The position numbers were made by a program, and so were the translations under genes. DNA of 64,000 bases from assembly GCA_964007475.1 (NCBI GenBank), contig OZ023273.1, forward strand, positions 68,466,445 to 68,530,444, read 5' to 3'. Below, piece after piece: positions 1-12,311 of this stretch. The notes beneath the pieces were generated by a model, which was not told the origin of the DNA, did not search any database, and saw only the letters and a list, made by a program, of their open reading frames with translations. Each line of letters starts with the position of its first letter. Within the stretch, counting starts at the first letter, position 1. This DNA comes from Hybos culiciformis. Taxonomy: Eukaryota; Arthropoda; Insecta; Diptera; Hybotidae.

Positions 1-97
1 TGCCATGTCTGATAGTGATGTGTCTTCAACTAAAACATTTTTTCCGCTAACAATGTTTAATAATTCGGAAAACTGCACTGACAGTTTTTAAATCCTA

Positions 98-461
98 AAG
101 AGGTATCGGTACAAGTTTGGATTTTTTGTCCCAAAATTTTTTTGAAAATCCGTTTTAGATTAGTTTAAAGTTTGATTTAGAAAAAACATTTCATTCACAA
201 CCTCCGGACTGTTTTATACTTTAAAATGGTATGAAACTTTTTACAATCGGTTAAGGCTAAGTGCTCGAATCTCTTCAAAACTATTTTTTTGTGTCACAAA
301 ATGGTTTTGAAGATATTTCAAGCACTTAGCCTTAACCGATTCTAAAAAGTTTTATACCATTTTAAAGTATTTTTAAAGTAAATTAAACTTTAAAATAAAT
401 CTAAAACGAATTTTCAATCAAATTTTGGGACGAAAAATCCAAACTGGTACCAAGTCCTCTT
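98..461. repeat. Foldback element (near-perfect inverted repeat), copy 1
   Basis: Left arm 98-293 and right arm 295-461 are inverted copies with small indels, centred on T294 inside TTTTGTGTCACAAAA. The outer ends read AAGAGGTATCGGTACAAG and, inverted, AAGAGGACTTGGTACCAG. They are bordered by TA, as in Tc1/mariner-type MITEs. It lies between the transposase 3' end and the DUF4806 start. It could be an inserted MITE, or two abutting transposon ends. Confidence 0.85.
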
Positions 462-607
462 AATATTTATTTTCTTTTTTTTATTACTCTATTTTAAATT
501 TCATGTTTTTAAAACATTTTTGCAAATTTTTTATCGACTTAATTTTTTTAATTACTGATATTGATTTATTTAAACATAAAAGTAATTATTTTACATAACA
601 ATATTTT

Positions 608-2063
608 ATGGATAGCAGTATGAAGAAACATGCCCCTCTGAAACGTAAAAATAATTATGCTGTTGTAGAATTTCCTTCTGAAAGTGGCACAGAGAAAGTT
701 GTTGAGGTAGTAAGAATTGACTGGCTTATGGAAGACTGCAAAACAGTTTTGTGTCCAGAACTAAAGAATTGGAATATAGAGCTTAAATCTATTGGTGATC
801 CCGCCCCAGATTGGAAAAAATATAATTGTCGTATTTTGAAAACAGGGTTTGGTGAGTTACAGAGTTTATTATTTTATTCCTTTTTAATTGAATTAGCTTT
901 CTTTTAACATAGATACTTTGAAAACAGCAAATTTAGAATGCCAAAAAAGAATGAACAGTCTAACTTCAACGTATTCAGATTCTTCAGAAAATGATGAAAA
1001 TAAGTTAAATTATTGCACAGGAACCACAAATTATGATGCAGAATTCAATTATTTGTCAAAAACCATTGACGATTTTGATATTCAAATTATAAATAATAAT
1101 GATAATCTGGATTTAATAGATGAAGAAGCATCAATTTGCATTAGAAGCTCCTAATGGTAGCACGGAAAAGGCAACTAATTCAAACATTGATTTAACTCCT
1201 GTATCACAACCCACTGAGGCTATTGTTATAGAGCAAGCTGAGTATTCCAATTCTTACAAAAGCATTAGTGCACAATCTTCATCAAATATATCTATTAAGG
1301 ATAATGTTGATTCAATTCAAAATAGTTTAGTTTCTTTGGATTTGCTGAGTGTTAAAAATAATATAGTTAAAATGACCGATATGCTAAATACTGTTATAGC
1401 TCAGAACAAAATCCTAATAAATATGGTTGCAGAATCCGGTAGAAGAACTGTAAGAAAACCGCTAGTTGAAGTTTTTCAAGGCATCAATAATAAAAAATTG
1501 TTAAATGAATTCGAAGCCAAATTAAATGCTGTGGATTTTCTAAACGACATGGTAAATATTGGTAGCCGTTAGCATATACCTAATTAAATTATGTATACTT
1601 ATGTAGTATTGTATATGATTTAAATATGTGTAACTAAATCATTTTATTTTTTTTAACGCCAATTTGATATATTTTTAGGTATTTGAGTACACATAGTTCG
1701 CCTATAAAGGTGATGCAAAAAAAGAAGTTAATGGATTTGTTAAATCAATATTGATGAAACTGTTCGATGAAAAATTTGTCATACAAATAAAATGGGATAG
1801 ACTTATCAAAAAAGGATTGGATACTGAAAATGATGGTAAGTTTGAAACACAATTTAATTAATCGATTATTAAAATTCAAATAAATTCTTTACGTTTTTTT
1901 AGATACAATTTTCTTCAAGCGTTATACGAAATTATTGCAGTTCATAACAGATGTTTGTAATAAAGCAAAAAAGGATAAAAGTTCATATTATAATTACGAG
2001 TACGACAATATTTCCCATGCAGCTCAAGATTTTTTTAAAAGAAACGCTTCAAAAAAGGTTTAA
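608..2063 (+). pseudogene. DUF4806-domain protein gene, copy 1 (broken)
   Basis: This resembles insect DUF4806 proteins of unknown function, which are often found in transposon-rich DNA. Exon 1 (608-851) encodes an N-terminal module with AVVEF, DWLMEDC and PDWKKYNCRIL. Its donor is GTGAGT at 852 and the acceptor AG ends at 912. Exon 2 (913-1559) runs through an acidic linker. A one-base shift near 1115-1125 moves reading from the frame ending at 1154 to the frame 1120-1559, which holds the start of the DUF4806 helix region. A GTAAAT donor at 1560 leads to an acceptor near 1679. The next exon has an in-frame TAG near 1696 and continues to a GTAAG donor near 1835. The last exon ends with TAA at 2061-2063. 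The frameshift and the stop are shared with copy 2. Exon edges are my inference from splice motifs. Confidence 0.7.
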
Positions 2064-2325
2064 TTTTAACTTTTCAACTTTTTATTCGATAATTTGAACA
2101 TTAATTATAAAACTCTTTGGTTTTTGAAAAGATGCTTTAATTTTTATTTGAAAATTTATATTAATTTCTTTTTTGTGCAATTTTTATTATTTTATGTTAA
2201 ATAATTATCATATGAAGTACATAAGAAATGTATTTATATATATATCAATTACATATCTATATTATGAACTACATAAGAAATGTATGCTCTAAATAAAAAT
2301 TTGGTTCGATAATTTGAACATTAAT

Positions 2326-3601
2326 AGTACGTTCAGTAAGTACAGATTGTCCTTAGCTAGTGACAAAATCCTACGTTGCAGACAATCTGAAGTTTGTGAA
2401 AGACAAAATCTGACAGCTAAAGTCCTTAAATACAGACAATTTCTACAAAAAATCGTTCAGTAATGCAATCCTACCTCAAAACTTCTGCAAAGGGAAATTT
2501 TATAATTTCCCATAATAGTCCGTATTCTGGGAGTACTTTTTAGTTGGCCTTAGCTAAGGACATTGATAATTTTGATTAAAAACAAACAAAAAAAAGTTAA
2601 TTTTAACAAAATTTTTTGTTTTCCTAAATAAAATTTTAAATTTTATATTTTTATTTTAATAAAATACAAAATTTTAAATAAAAATATAAATTGTTTAATA
2701 AAAATATAAAATTTTTAATTTTATTTACATATTTTATCAAATTTAGTTCAACCCATATACTTCAAAAAGGTTTATACCGAGTTCTTGTTTACATTTCACT
2801 ACAAGCTATCCTTCCTTTATGATGATTTTTTTTCAATCAATTATGCAAATTAAATAAAAATTTTAGATATCTTCCTTAGTTTTCGAGATATCAAACATTT
2901 TATCTTTTAAATAAAAATTCGCTACAACAAGAAAATATTAAGAAACTTCGTAAAGAAGGGAGAACGGCAACATACATTATCATAATGTTAATAAGGCATC
3001 AGGTCAGGTGCTTTGTATTTTTAATATTTGTTCAACAATAGCATGACACTAGTTTTAGAAATAGAAATACTTTTTCATCGGTGAACCACTAGTGAATAGG
3101 AAGTAATAATTCATGTTGAAGTGAGGCAAGCTATTTAAAAAGTAAATTGTTCGTACCTTTTTGCTCTATTAAAGAACTTGCAAGCCATATTCAGCTTGAT
3201 TCAATACAGAGTAGGAAACATAAATATATTTAAAAAAACACATTCACTCAATTTTTGTTCATGCATTTTACTAGACAATTTGTATTAAGTAAGTTTTATT
3301 AGGTATGTGTTAGCTTAAAAACATTTAAAAAAAAGGCAGAATTTTTGAAATTTCATTAAATTTGTATTCCCTTAAACAATATACATGCATATTATTAATA
3401 AATGTTACAAATGATTCTTTAAAATCTGAAATACAACAAATGACACATTTCATATGCGCATATAAAATTTTTTAATGTATATGATTTTAAAATGAAATGT
3501 CACAGCTTTCCTTATCGTAGGGGTTTGCAGAAGTTATTTGCAGGATTTTGCAGAAAAGGGAATTCCTTAGCTACGGACAATCGGTACTTACTGAACGCAC
3601 T
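2326..3601. mobile_element. Non-autonomous DNA transposon, 1.28 kb, copy 1
   Basis: The left end reads AGTACGTTCAGTAAGTAC and the right end, inverted, AGTGCGTTCAGTAAGTAC. The match continues as GATTGTCC(T/G)TAGCTA, giving terminal inverted repeats of about 33 bp. The interior is AT-rich and has no open frame of note. It lies between the last DUF4806 exon and the transposase exons. A diverged relative occurs at 51616-52663. I could not fix the target duplication; ATT on both sides is one possibility. Confidence 0.75.
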
Positions 3602-3989
3602 ATTATTATACTTTTTGATTTTTGTTTATTTTTTTTTAGAATCTACTGCTGGACTCCAGTTAATTTAATTTGTTATTCAATTTATTCAGTTCAGGATTGG
3701 TGGCTGTAGTTAGTTTTCATTTGTTCTTCATACAGTTAGAATGTAACCAATCTCATTCTTGAATACATATTTGAATTTATTATTTTTTTTAGAAAATATT
3801 GCCGGAAACAACATCCAATAAAGCAATTTTTTTTTAAATATTAGTAATTTGGCCCGGTTTTTTAAATTTAAAAGATCAATTTTTTAGAAATCATGAAATT
3901 TAAAATGAGTTATTCCCTTATACACTGTTCTAAAACAAGAAGAAAATGTATTAATAATTTAAAATATAAGTTCAGACATCAAGATAAAA

Positions 3990-6371
3990 AAAAATTGAAA
4001 TCCCAATTTGTACGGAAAATTCGAATGCAATATATCTTGATCCAATAAATTCATTTAGTTCTTTTCTAAAAGCATCTGAAGATAATGAATGCTTTCAGCA
4101 TGTGCAACCTCAAATTAGAGAAATGATAAATTCTAACATTTCTAGCCCTGATGAATCTTTATCAATTCAAGTGTTTGACTTACATGCTTTTGTGCAGCAG
4201 TGGTCAGTTAAGCATAATATTAAGAAAAACGCAATTTCTGAACTTTTGAAGTTTTTAAAATTGAAAAATCCTGATCTCCCTGCAGATTTTAGGAGTCTTT
4301 TACAAACTCCTCGAAAAGTATACAAAATACTTTTATGTGGCGGAGAATACATACATATTGGTTTAACCAATAACTTAAGACGTATTATTTCAGTCATTGA
4401 TTTAGATCCTCAAATTTTGTATATTGATGTTAATGTAGATGGATTGCCTATATTCCATGATAACACGGAACCAGGGGTGTCATACCTCCCGCAATTGGCG
4501 GGAATCTCCCGCTTACACTACATTATTCCCGCTTCCCGCTTATGCTTGTAAATTCCCGCCAGCACTTAATTCGATAATTTTTATCTTTATATTAATGACA
4601 AAAAACCAGACAAGAGGGTTCTCGATCAACTTTCGGTACGCATAATTTAATTTACTATTTTAATTACCACTTCAAAAAAAATTAAGTAAGTTTGGTAATC
4701 TTTAAATTGAATTGGTTCTCAATGACATTAATTTAACTATTATTTTTTGTTTCACCCTCAAATTAATAGAAAATGTTAAACATTTAATCAAGTTCTTCGG
4801 GAAGCCACCAACACCAGTAAAAAAATCTAAACATTTGGTTTCTTATAAGAACCAGTGGAAGGCACACATTTTGAGTAACGAAAATTTTATTTTACTTTAG
4901 CTTCTTAATATTTTTTTTCCCGCTGAATCACTTTTCAAGTATGACATCCCTGCACGGAACACTAATTTTGGTTGATCTTGGGTCGACTTTTAAATACAAC
5001 AAAAAATTCAGTTTTTGTTATAGGGATATATCATGGCCATAAAAAACCACAAGACTTTTCCGAATTTTTAAATCCGTTTATTACTGAAATGAAACAAATT
5101 CAAAATGAACTAGAAATTAATAAAACTAAGTACTCCATTAATATCCGAGCCATAATATGTGATGCACCAGCAAGAGCATGTATGTGTGGTACAAAACATT
5201 ATAACGCGTATATAAGTTGTCCTAAATGTACTATTAGAGTTACAATGACCAGAAAGCTTCTTTGCGAACGGATAGTAGTTTTTTGTTTAGAGAAGACGCG
5301 GAATTTCATGTATTTGATTCTCCCATAGAACAATTAAATGTTGGAATGGTTTCTCAAATTGCATTGGATTATTTACATATAGTCCTTTTGGGAGTTATAA
5401 AAAAACTCCTTAAAATTTGGTTTGGTAAAAAACCATTGTTTGTAAACCAAGTCAAAAATTTAGTTTCTTTTAAAATGCTTTATTTAAACCAATTCAAACC
5501 TAACAACTTTCAAAGACAAATTCGGTCGTTAGACCACTTTGCGGTGTACAAAGGAACAGAGCTTAGGACCTTTTTATTGTATTATGGTCCATTCGTTCTT
5601 AAATACTTACCCAGTCATTTGAACAAATACTATGATCATTTCTTAATTTTACATGTTGCTATAAAAATACTTTACAATCCAGAAATGTGTTTCAAATACA
5701 ATTCGCTTTCTGCAGATTTATTAAAGGACTTTGTTAAGCAATATGCAATTTTGTACGGTTCACATAGTGTGAATCATAACGTTCATATGCTAATTCATCT
5801 GCCTAAAGAGGTATTGAATTTTAAAGCGTCATTGGATTCTTTTTCAGCTTTTTGTTTTGAACCCCTTTAAAAAGTTATTAGCAGGTCATAAAAGCCCTTT
5901 AGTCGAATTTTCAAACAGATTGCATGAGATTAACAACTCTTTATCTGTCAGTGAAACAAATGATAAAACTTATTCAAATATCAAATTATATAGTAAAATT
6001 AAGGACACAGAAAATGCTTTTTCAAAATGTGTTTTCATGGTTATAAATTAAACAATGACGATAAAAATAAATATGTCTTAACTAAGGATTATCGAATATT
6101 TGAGATTCTATATTTTATTAAAGAAAATGAAGTATTATATTTGATATGCAAACAATATTTTGAACAAACTGATTTTTATACATATCCTCTTCAATCTTCA
6201 AAAATTAATATATATCAAACAACGAACTTATCATCTAATATGCAAAAATTGAAGATTTCAGAATTTTACTGTAAGCTTTTTGCCATGTCTGATAGTGATG
6301 TGTCTTCAACTAAAACATTTTTTCCGCTAACAATGTTTAATAATTCGGAAAACTGCACTGACAGTTTTTAA
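3990..6371 (+). pseudogene. CACTA/EnSpm-like transposase, copy 1 (broken, hAT-interrupted)
   Basis: The protein is of the type seen in animal CACTA-like elements, often annotated as DUF4806-neighbouring or Transposase_21-like. Landmarks in order: a helical N-terminal piece with WSVKHNIKKNAISELLK (4102-4460), GGEYIHIGL and VDGLPIFHD. The hAT insertion interrupts here. Then come SVFVIGIYHGHKKPQDF, AIICDAPARA with C-x2-C cysteines, and DYLHIVLLGVIKKLLKIW followed by SLDSFSAFCFE and NPFKKLLAGHKSPL. At least three one-base frameshifts separate these blocks, near 5240, 5860 and 6030. The upstream frame is open without ATG from about 3990. All lesions are shared with copy 2. The family is judged from remembered patterns, so the superfamily name is tentative. 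Confidence 0.65.
4464..4960. mobile_element. Small hAT element with 8-bp target duplication
   Basis: The element runs 4472-4952 (481 bp). Its left end is CAGGGGTGTCATAC and its right end, inverted, CAGGGATGTCATAC. It is flanked by perfect 8-bp direct repeats, CACGGAAC, at 4464-4471 and 4953-4960. An 8-bp duplication and CAGGG termini are hallmarks of hAT. It interrupts the transposase just after the VDGLPIFHD codons. A 62-codon frame at 4712-4900 may be a remnant of its own transposase but is too short to assign. Confidence 0.92.
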
Positions 6372-6377
6372 ATCCTA

Positions 6378-6741
6378 AAGAGGTATCGGTACAAGTTTGG
6401 ATTTTTTGTCCCAAAATTTTTTTGAAAATCCGTTTTAGATTAGTTTAAAGTTTGATTTAGAAAAAACATTTCATTCACAACCTCCGGACTGTTTTATACT
6501 TTAAAATGGTATGAAACTTTTTACAATCGGTTAAGGCTAAGTGCTCGAATCTCTTCAAAACTATTTTTTTGTGTCACAAAATGGTTTTGAAGATATTTCA
6601 AGCACTTAGCCTTAACCGATTCTAAAAAGTTTTATACCATTTTAAAGTATTTTTAAAGTAAATTAAACTTTAAAATAAATCTAAAACGAATTTTCAATCA
6701 AATTTTGGGACGAAAAATCCAAACTGGTACCAAGTCCTCTT
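6378..6741. repeat. Foldback element, copy 2
   Basis: Same inverted repeat as at 98-461, at offset 6280, with no difference seen. It marks the same place between the transposase end of copy 1 and the DUF4806 start of copy 2. Confidence 0.85.
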
Positions 6742-6887
6742 AATATTTATTTTCTTTTTTTTATTACTCTATTTTAAATTTCATGTTTTTAAAACATTTT
6801 TGCAAATTTTTTATCGACTTAATTTTTTTAATTACTGATATTGATTTATTTAAACATAAAAGTAATTATTTTACATAACAATATTTT

Positions 6888-8343
6888 ATGGATAGCAGTA
6901 TGAAGAAACATGCCCCTCTGAAACGTAAAAATAATTATGCTGTTGTAGAATTTCCTTCTGAAAGTGGCACAGAGAAAGTTGTTGAGGTAGTAAGAATTGA
7001 CTGGCTTATGGAAGACTGCAAAACAGTTTTGTGTCCAGAACTAAAGAATTGGAATATAGAGCTTAAATCTATTGGTGATCCCGCCCCAGATTGGAAAAAA
7101 TATAATTGTCGTATTTTGAAAACAGGGTTTGGTGAGTTACAGAGTTTATTATTTTATTCCTTTTTAATTGAATTAGCTTTCTTTTAACATAGATACTTTG
7201 AAAACAGCAAATTTAGAATGCCAAAAAAGAATGAACAGTCTAACTTCAACGTATTCAGATTCTTCAGAAAATGATGAAAATAAGTTAAATTATTGCACAG
7301 GAACCACAAATTATGATGCAGAATTCAATTATTTGTCAAAAACCATTGACGATTTTGATATTCAAATTATAAATAATAATGATAATCTGGATTTAATAGA
7401 TGAAGAAGCATCAATTTGCATTAGAAGCTCCTAATGGTAGCACGGAAAAGGCAACTAATTCAAACATTGATTTAACTCCTGTATCACAACCCACTGAGGC
7501 TATTGTTATAGAGCAAGCTGAGTATTCCAATTCTTACAAAAGCATTAGTGCACAATCTTCATCAAATATATCTATTAAGGATAATGTTGATTCAATTCAA
7601 AATAGTTTAGTTTCTTTGGATTTGCTGAGTGTTAAAAATAATATAGTTAAAATGACCGATATGCTAAATACTGTTATAGCTCAGAACAAAATCCTAATAA
7701 ATATGGTTGCAGAATCCGGTAGACGAACTGTAAGAAAACCGCTAGTTGAAGTTTTTCAAGGCATCAATAATAAAAAATTGTTAAATGAATTCGAAGCCAA
7801 ATTAAATGCTGTGGATTTTCTAAACGACATGGTAAATATTGGTAGCCGTTAGCATATACCTAATTAAATTATGTATACTTATGTAGTATTGTATATGATT
7901 TAAATATGTGTAACTAAATCATTTTATTTTTTTTAACGCCAATTTGATATATTTTTAGGTATTTGAGTACACATAGTTCGCCTATAAAGGTGATGCAAAA
8001 AAAGAAGTTAATGGATTTGTTAAATCAATATTGATGAAACTGTTCGATGAAAAATTTGTCATACAAATAAAATGGGATAGACTTATCAAAAAAGGATTGG
8101 ATACTGAAAATGATGGTAAGTTTGAAACACAATTTAATTAATCGATTATTAAAATTCAAATAAATTCTTTACGTTTTTTTAGATACAATTTTCTTCAAGC
8201 GTTATACGAAATTATTGCAGTTCATAACAGATGTTTGTAATAAAGCAAAAAAGGATAAAAGTTCATATTATAATTACGAGTACGACAATATTTCCCATGC
8301 AGCTCAAGATTTTTTTAAAAGAAACGCTTCAAAAAAGGTTTAA
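6888..8343 (+). pseudogene. DUF4806-domain protein gene, copy 2 (broken)
   Basis: Exon for exon the same as copy 1 at offset 6280, with the same frameshift near 7400 and the same TAG near 7976. One substitution (7724, A to C) was seen in the DUF4806-proximal exon. The shared lesions show it was duplicated after inactivation. Confidence 0.7.
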
Positions 8344-8605
8344 TTTTAACTTTTCAACTTTTTATTCGATAATTTGAACATTAATTATAAAACTCTTTGG
8401 TTTTTGAAAAGATGCTTTAATTTTTATTTGAAAATTTATATTAATTTCTTTTTTGTGCAATTTTTATTATTTTATGTTAAATAATTATCATATGAAGTAC
8501 ATAAGAAATGTATTTATATATATATCAATTACATATCTATATTATGAACTACATAAGAAATGTATGCTCTAAATAAAAATTTGGTTCGATAATTTGAACA
8601 TTAAT

Positions 8606-9881
8606 AGTACGTTCAGTAAGTACAGATTGTCCTTAGCTAGTGACAAAATCCTACGTTGCAGACAATCTGAAGTTTGTGAAAGACAAAATCTGACAGCTAA
8701 AGTCCTTAAATACAGACAATTTCTACAAAAAATCGTTCAGTAATGCAATCCTACCTCAAAACTTCTGCAAAGGGAAATTTTATAATTTCCCATAATAGTC
8801 CGTATTCTGGGAGTACTTTTTAGTTGGCCTTAGCTAAGGACATTGATAATTTTGATTAAAAACAAACAAAAAAAAGTTAATTTTAACAAAATTTTTTGTT
8901 TTCCTAAATAAAATTTTAAATTTTATATTTTTATTTTAATAAAATACAAAATTTTAAATAAAAATATAAATTGTTTAATAAAAATATAAAATTTTTAATT
9001 TTATTTACATATTTTATCAAATTTAGTTCAACCCATATACTTCAAAAAGGTTTATACCGAGTTCTTGTTTACATTTCACTACAAGCTATCCTTCCTTTAT
9101 GATGATTTTTTTTCAATCAATTATGCAAATTAAATAAAAATTTTAGATATCTTCCTTAGTTTTCGAGATATCAAACATTTTATCTTTTAAATAAAAATTC
9201 GCTACAACAAGAAAATATTAAGAAACTTCGTAAAGAAGGGAGAACGGCAACATACATTATCATAATGTTAATAAGGCATCAGGTCAGGTGCTTTGTATTT
9301 TTAATATTTGTTCAACAATAGCATGACACTAGTTTTAGAAATAGAAATACTTTTTCATCGGTGAACCACTAGTGAATAGGAAGTAATAATTCATGTTGAA
9401 GTGAGGCAAGCTATTTAAAAAGTAAATTGTTCGTACCTTTTTGCTCTATTAAAGAACTTGCAAGCCATATTCAGCTTGATTCAATACAGAGTAGGAAACA
9501 TAAATATATGTAAAAAAACACATTCACTCAATTTTTGTTCATGCATTTTACTAGACAATTTGTATTAAGTAAGTTTTATTAGGTATGTGTTAGCTTAAAA
9601 ACATTTAAAAAAAAGGCAGAATTTTTGAAATTTCATTAAATTTGTATTCCCTTAAACAATATACATGCATATTATTAATAAATGTTACAAATGATTCTTT
9701 AAAATCTGAAATACAACAAATGACACATTTCATATGCGCATATAAAATTTTTTAATGTATATGATTTTAAAATGAAATGTCACAGCTTTCCTTATCGTAG
9801 GGGTTTGCAGAAGTTATTTGCAGGATTTTGCAGAAAAGGGAATTCCTTAGCTACGGACAATCGGTACTTACTGAACGCACT
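8606..9881. mobile_element. Non-autonomous DNA transposon, 1.28 kb, copy 2
   Basis: Identical in layout to 2326-3601 at offset 6280; one substitution seen (T to G at 9510). It was duplicated as part of the 6.28-kb unit. Confidence 0.75.
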
Positions 9882-10061
9882 ATTATTATACTTTTTGATT
9901 TTTGTTTATTTTTTTTTAGAATCTACTGCTGGACTCCAGTTAATTTAATTTGTTATTCAATTTATTCAGTTCAGGATTGGTGGCTGTAGTTAGTTTTCAT
10001 TTGTTCTTCATACAGTTAGAATGTAACCAATCTCATTCTTGAATACATATTTGAATTTATT

Positions 10062-10384
10062 ACGCATAATTTAATTTACTATTTTAATTACCACTTCAAA
10101 AAAAATTAAGTAAGTTTGGTAATCTTTAAATTGAATTGGTTCTCAATGACATTAATTTAACTATTATTTTTTGTTTCACCCTCAAATTAATAGAAAATGT
10201 TAAACATTTAATCAAGTTCTTCGGGAAGCCACCAACACCAGTAAAAAAATCTAAACATTTGGTTTCTTATAAGAACCAGTGGAAGGCACACATTTTGAGT
10301 TACGAAAATTTTATTTTACTTTAGCTTCTTAATATTTTTTTTCCCGCTGAATCACTTTTCAAGTATGACATCCCTGCACGGAAC
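10062..10384. mobile_element. Right half of the same hAT element, left end deleted
   Basis: Only the right end (to 10376) and the downstream CACGGAAC (10377-10384) remain. The left terminus and left duplication were removed by the deletion that joins 10060 to 10061. Confidence 0.88.
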
Positions 10385-11795
10385 ACTAATTTTGGTTGAT
10401 CTTGGGTCGACTTTTAAATACAACAAAAAATTCAGTTTTTGTTATAGGGATATATCATGGCCATAAAAAACCACAAGACTTTTCCGAATTTTTAAATCCG
10501 TTTATTACTGAAATGAAACAAATTCAAAATGAACTAGAAATTAATAAAACTAAGTACTCCATTAATATCCGAGCCATAATATGTGATGCACCAGCAAGAG
10601 CATGTATGTGTGGTACAAAACATTATAACGCGTATATAAGTTGTCCTAAATGTACTATTAGAGTTACAATGACCAGAAAGCTTCTTTGCGAACGGATAGT
10701 AGTTTTTTGTTTAGAGAAGACGCGGAATTTCATGTATTTGATTCTCCCATAGAACAATTAAATGTTGGAATGGTTTCTCAAATTGCATTGGATTATTTAC
10801 ATATAGTCCTTTTGGGAGTTATAAAAAAACTCCTTAAAATTTGGTTTGGTAAAAAACCATTGTTTGTAAACCAAGTCAAAAATTTAGTTTCTTTTAAAAT
10901 GCTTTATTTAAACCAATTCAAACCTAACAACTTTCAAAGACAAATTCGGTCGTTAGACCACTTTGCGGTGTACAAAGGAACAGAGCTTAGGACCTTTTTA
11001 TTGTATTATGGTCCATTCGTTCTTAAATACTTACCCAGTCATTTGAACAAATACTATGATCATTTCTTAATTTTACATGTTGCTATAAAAATACTTTACA
11101 ATCCAGAAATGTGTTTCAAATACAATTCGCTTTCTGCAGATTTATTGAAGGACTTTGTTAAGCAATATGCAATTTTGTACGGTTCACATAGTGTGAATCA
11201 TAACGTTCATATGCTAATTCATCTGCCTAAAGAGGTATTGAATTTTAAAGCGTCATTGGATTCTTTTTCAGCTTTTTGTTTTGAACCCCTTTAAAAAGTT
11301 ATTAGCAGGTCATAAAAGCCCTTTAGTCGAATTTTCAAACAGATTGCATGAGATTAACAACTCTTTATCTGTCAGTGAAACAAATGATAAAACTTATTCA
11401 AATATCAAATTATATAGTAAAATTAAGGACACAGAAAATGCTTTTTCAAAATGTGTTTTCATGGTTATAAATTAAACAATGACGATAAAAATAAATATGT
11501 CTTAACTAAGGATTATCGAATATTTGAGATTCTATATTTTATTAAAGAAAATGAAGTATTATATTTGATATGCAAACAATATTTTGAACAAACTGATTTT
11601 TATACATATCCTCTTCAATCTTCAAAAATTAATATATATCAAACAACGAACTTATCATCTAATATGCAAAAATTGAAGATTTCAGAATTTTACTGTAAGC
11701 TTTTTGCCATGTCTGATAGTGATGTGTCTTCAACTAAAACATTTTTTCCGCTAACAATGTTTAATAATTCGGAAAACTGCACTGACAGTTTTTAA
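10377..11795 (+). pseudogene. CACTA/EnSpm-like transposase, copy 2 (5' truncated)
   Basis: This keeps the part from VIGIYHGHKKPQDF to the C terminus, with the same three frameshifts as copy 1. The 856-bp deletion at 10060/10061 removed the N-terminal exon region and the left half of the hAT insertion. One substitution was seen (11148, G for A). It cannot encode an active enzyme. Confidence 0.7.
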
Positions 11796-11801
11796 ATCCT
11801 A

Positions 11802-12165
11802 AAGAGGTATCGGTACAAGTTTGGATTTTTTGTCCCAAAATTTTTTTGAAAATCCGTTTTAGATTAGTTTAAAGTTTGATTTAGAAAAAACATTTCATTC
11901 ACAACCTCCGGACTGTTTTATACTTTAAAATGGTATGAAACTTTTTACAATCGGTTAAGGCTAAGTGCTCGAATCTCTTCAAAACTATTTTTTTGTGTCA
12001 CAAAATGGTTTTGAAGATATTTCAAGCACTTAGTCTTAACCGATTCTAAAAAGTTTTATACCATTTTAAAGTATTTTTAAAGTAAATTAAACTTTAAAAT
12101 AAATCTAAAACGAATTTTCAATCAAATTTTGGGACGAAAAATCCAAACTGGTACCAAGTCCTCTT
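11802..12165. repeat. Foldback element, copy 3
   Basis: Third copy of the inverted repeat. The right arm differs near 12034 (tagtctt for tagcctt), which breaks one base pair of the otherwise matching arms. Confidence 0.85.
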
Positions 12166-12311
12166 AATATTTATTTTCTTTTTTTTATTACTCTATTTTA
12201 AATTTCATGTTTTTAAAACATTTTTGCAAATTTTTTATCGATTTAATTTTTTTAATTACTGATATTGATTTATTTAAACATAAAAGTAATTATTTTACAT
12301 AACAATATTTT

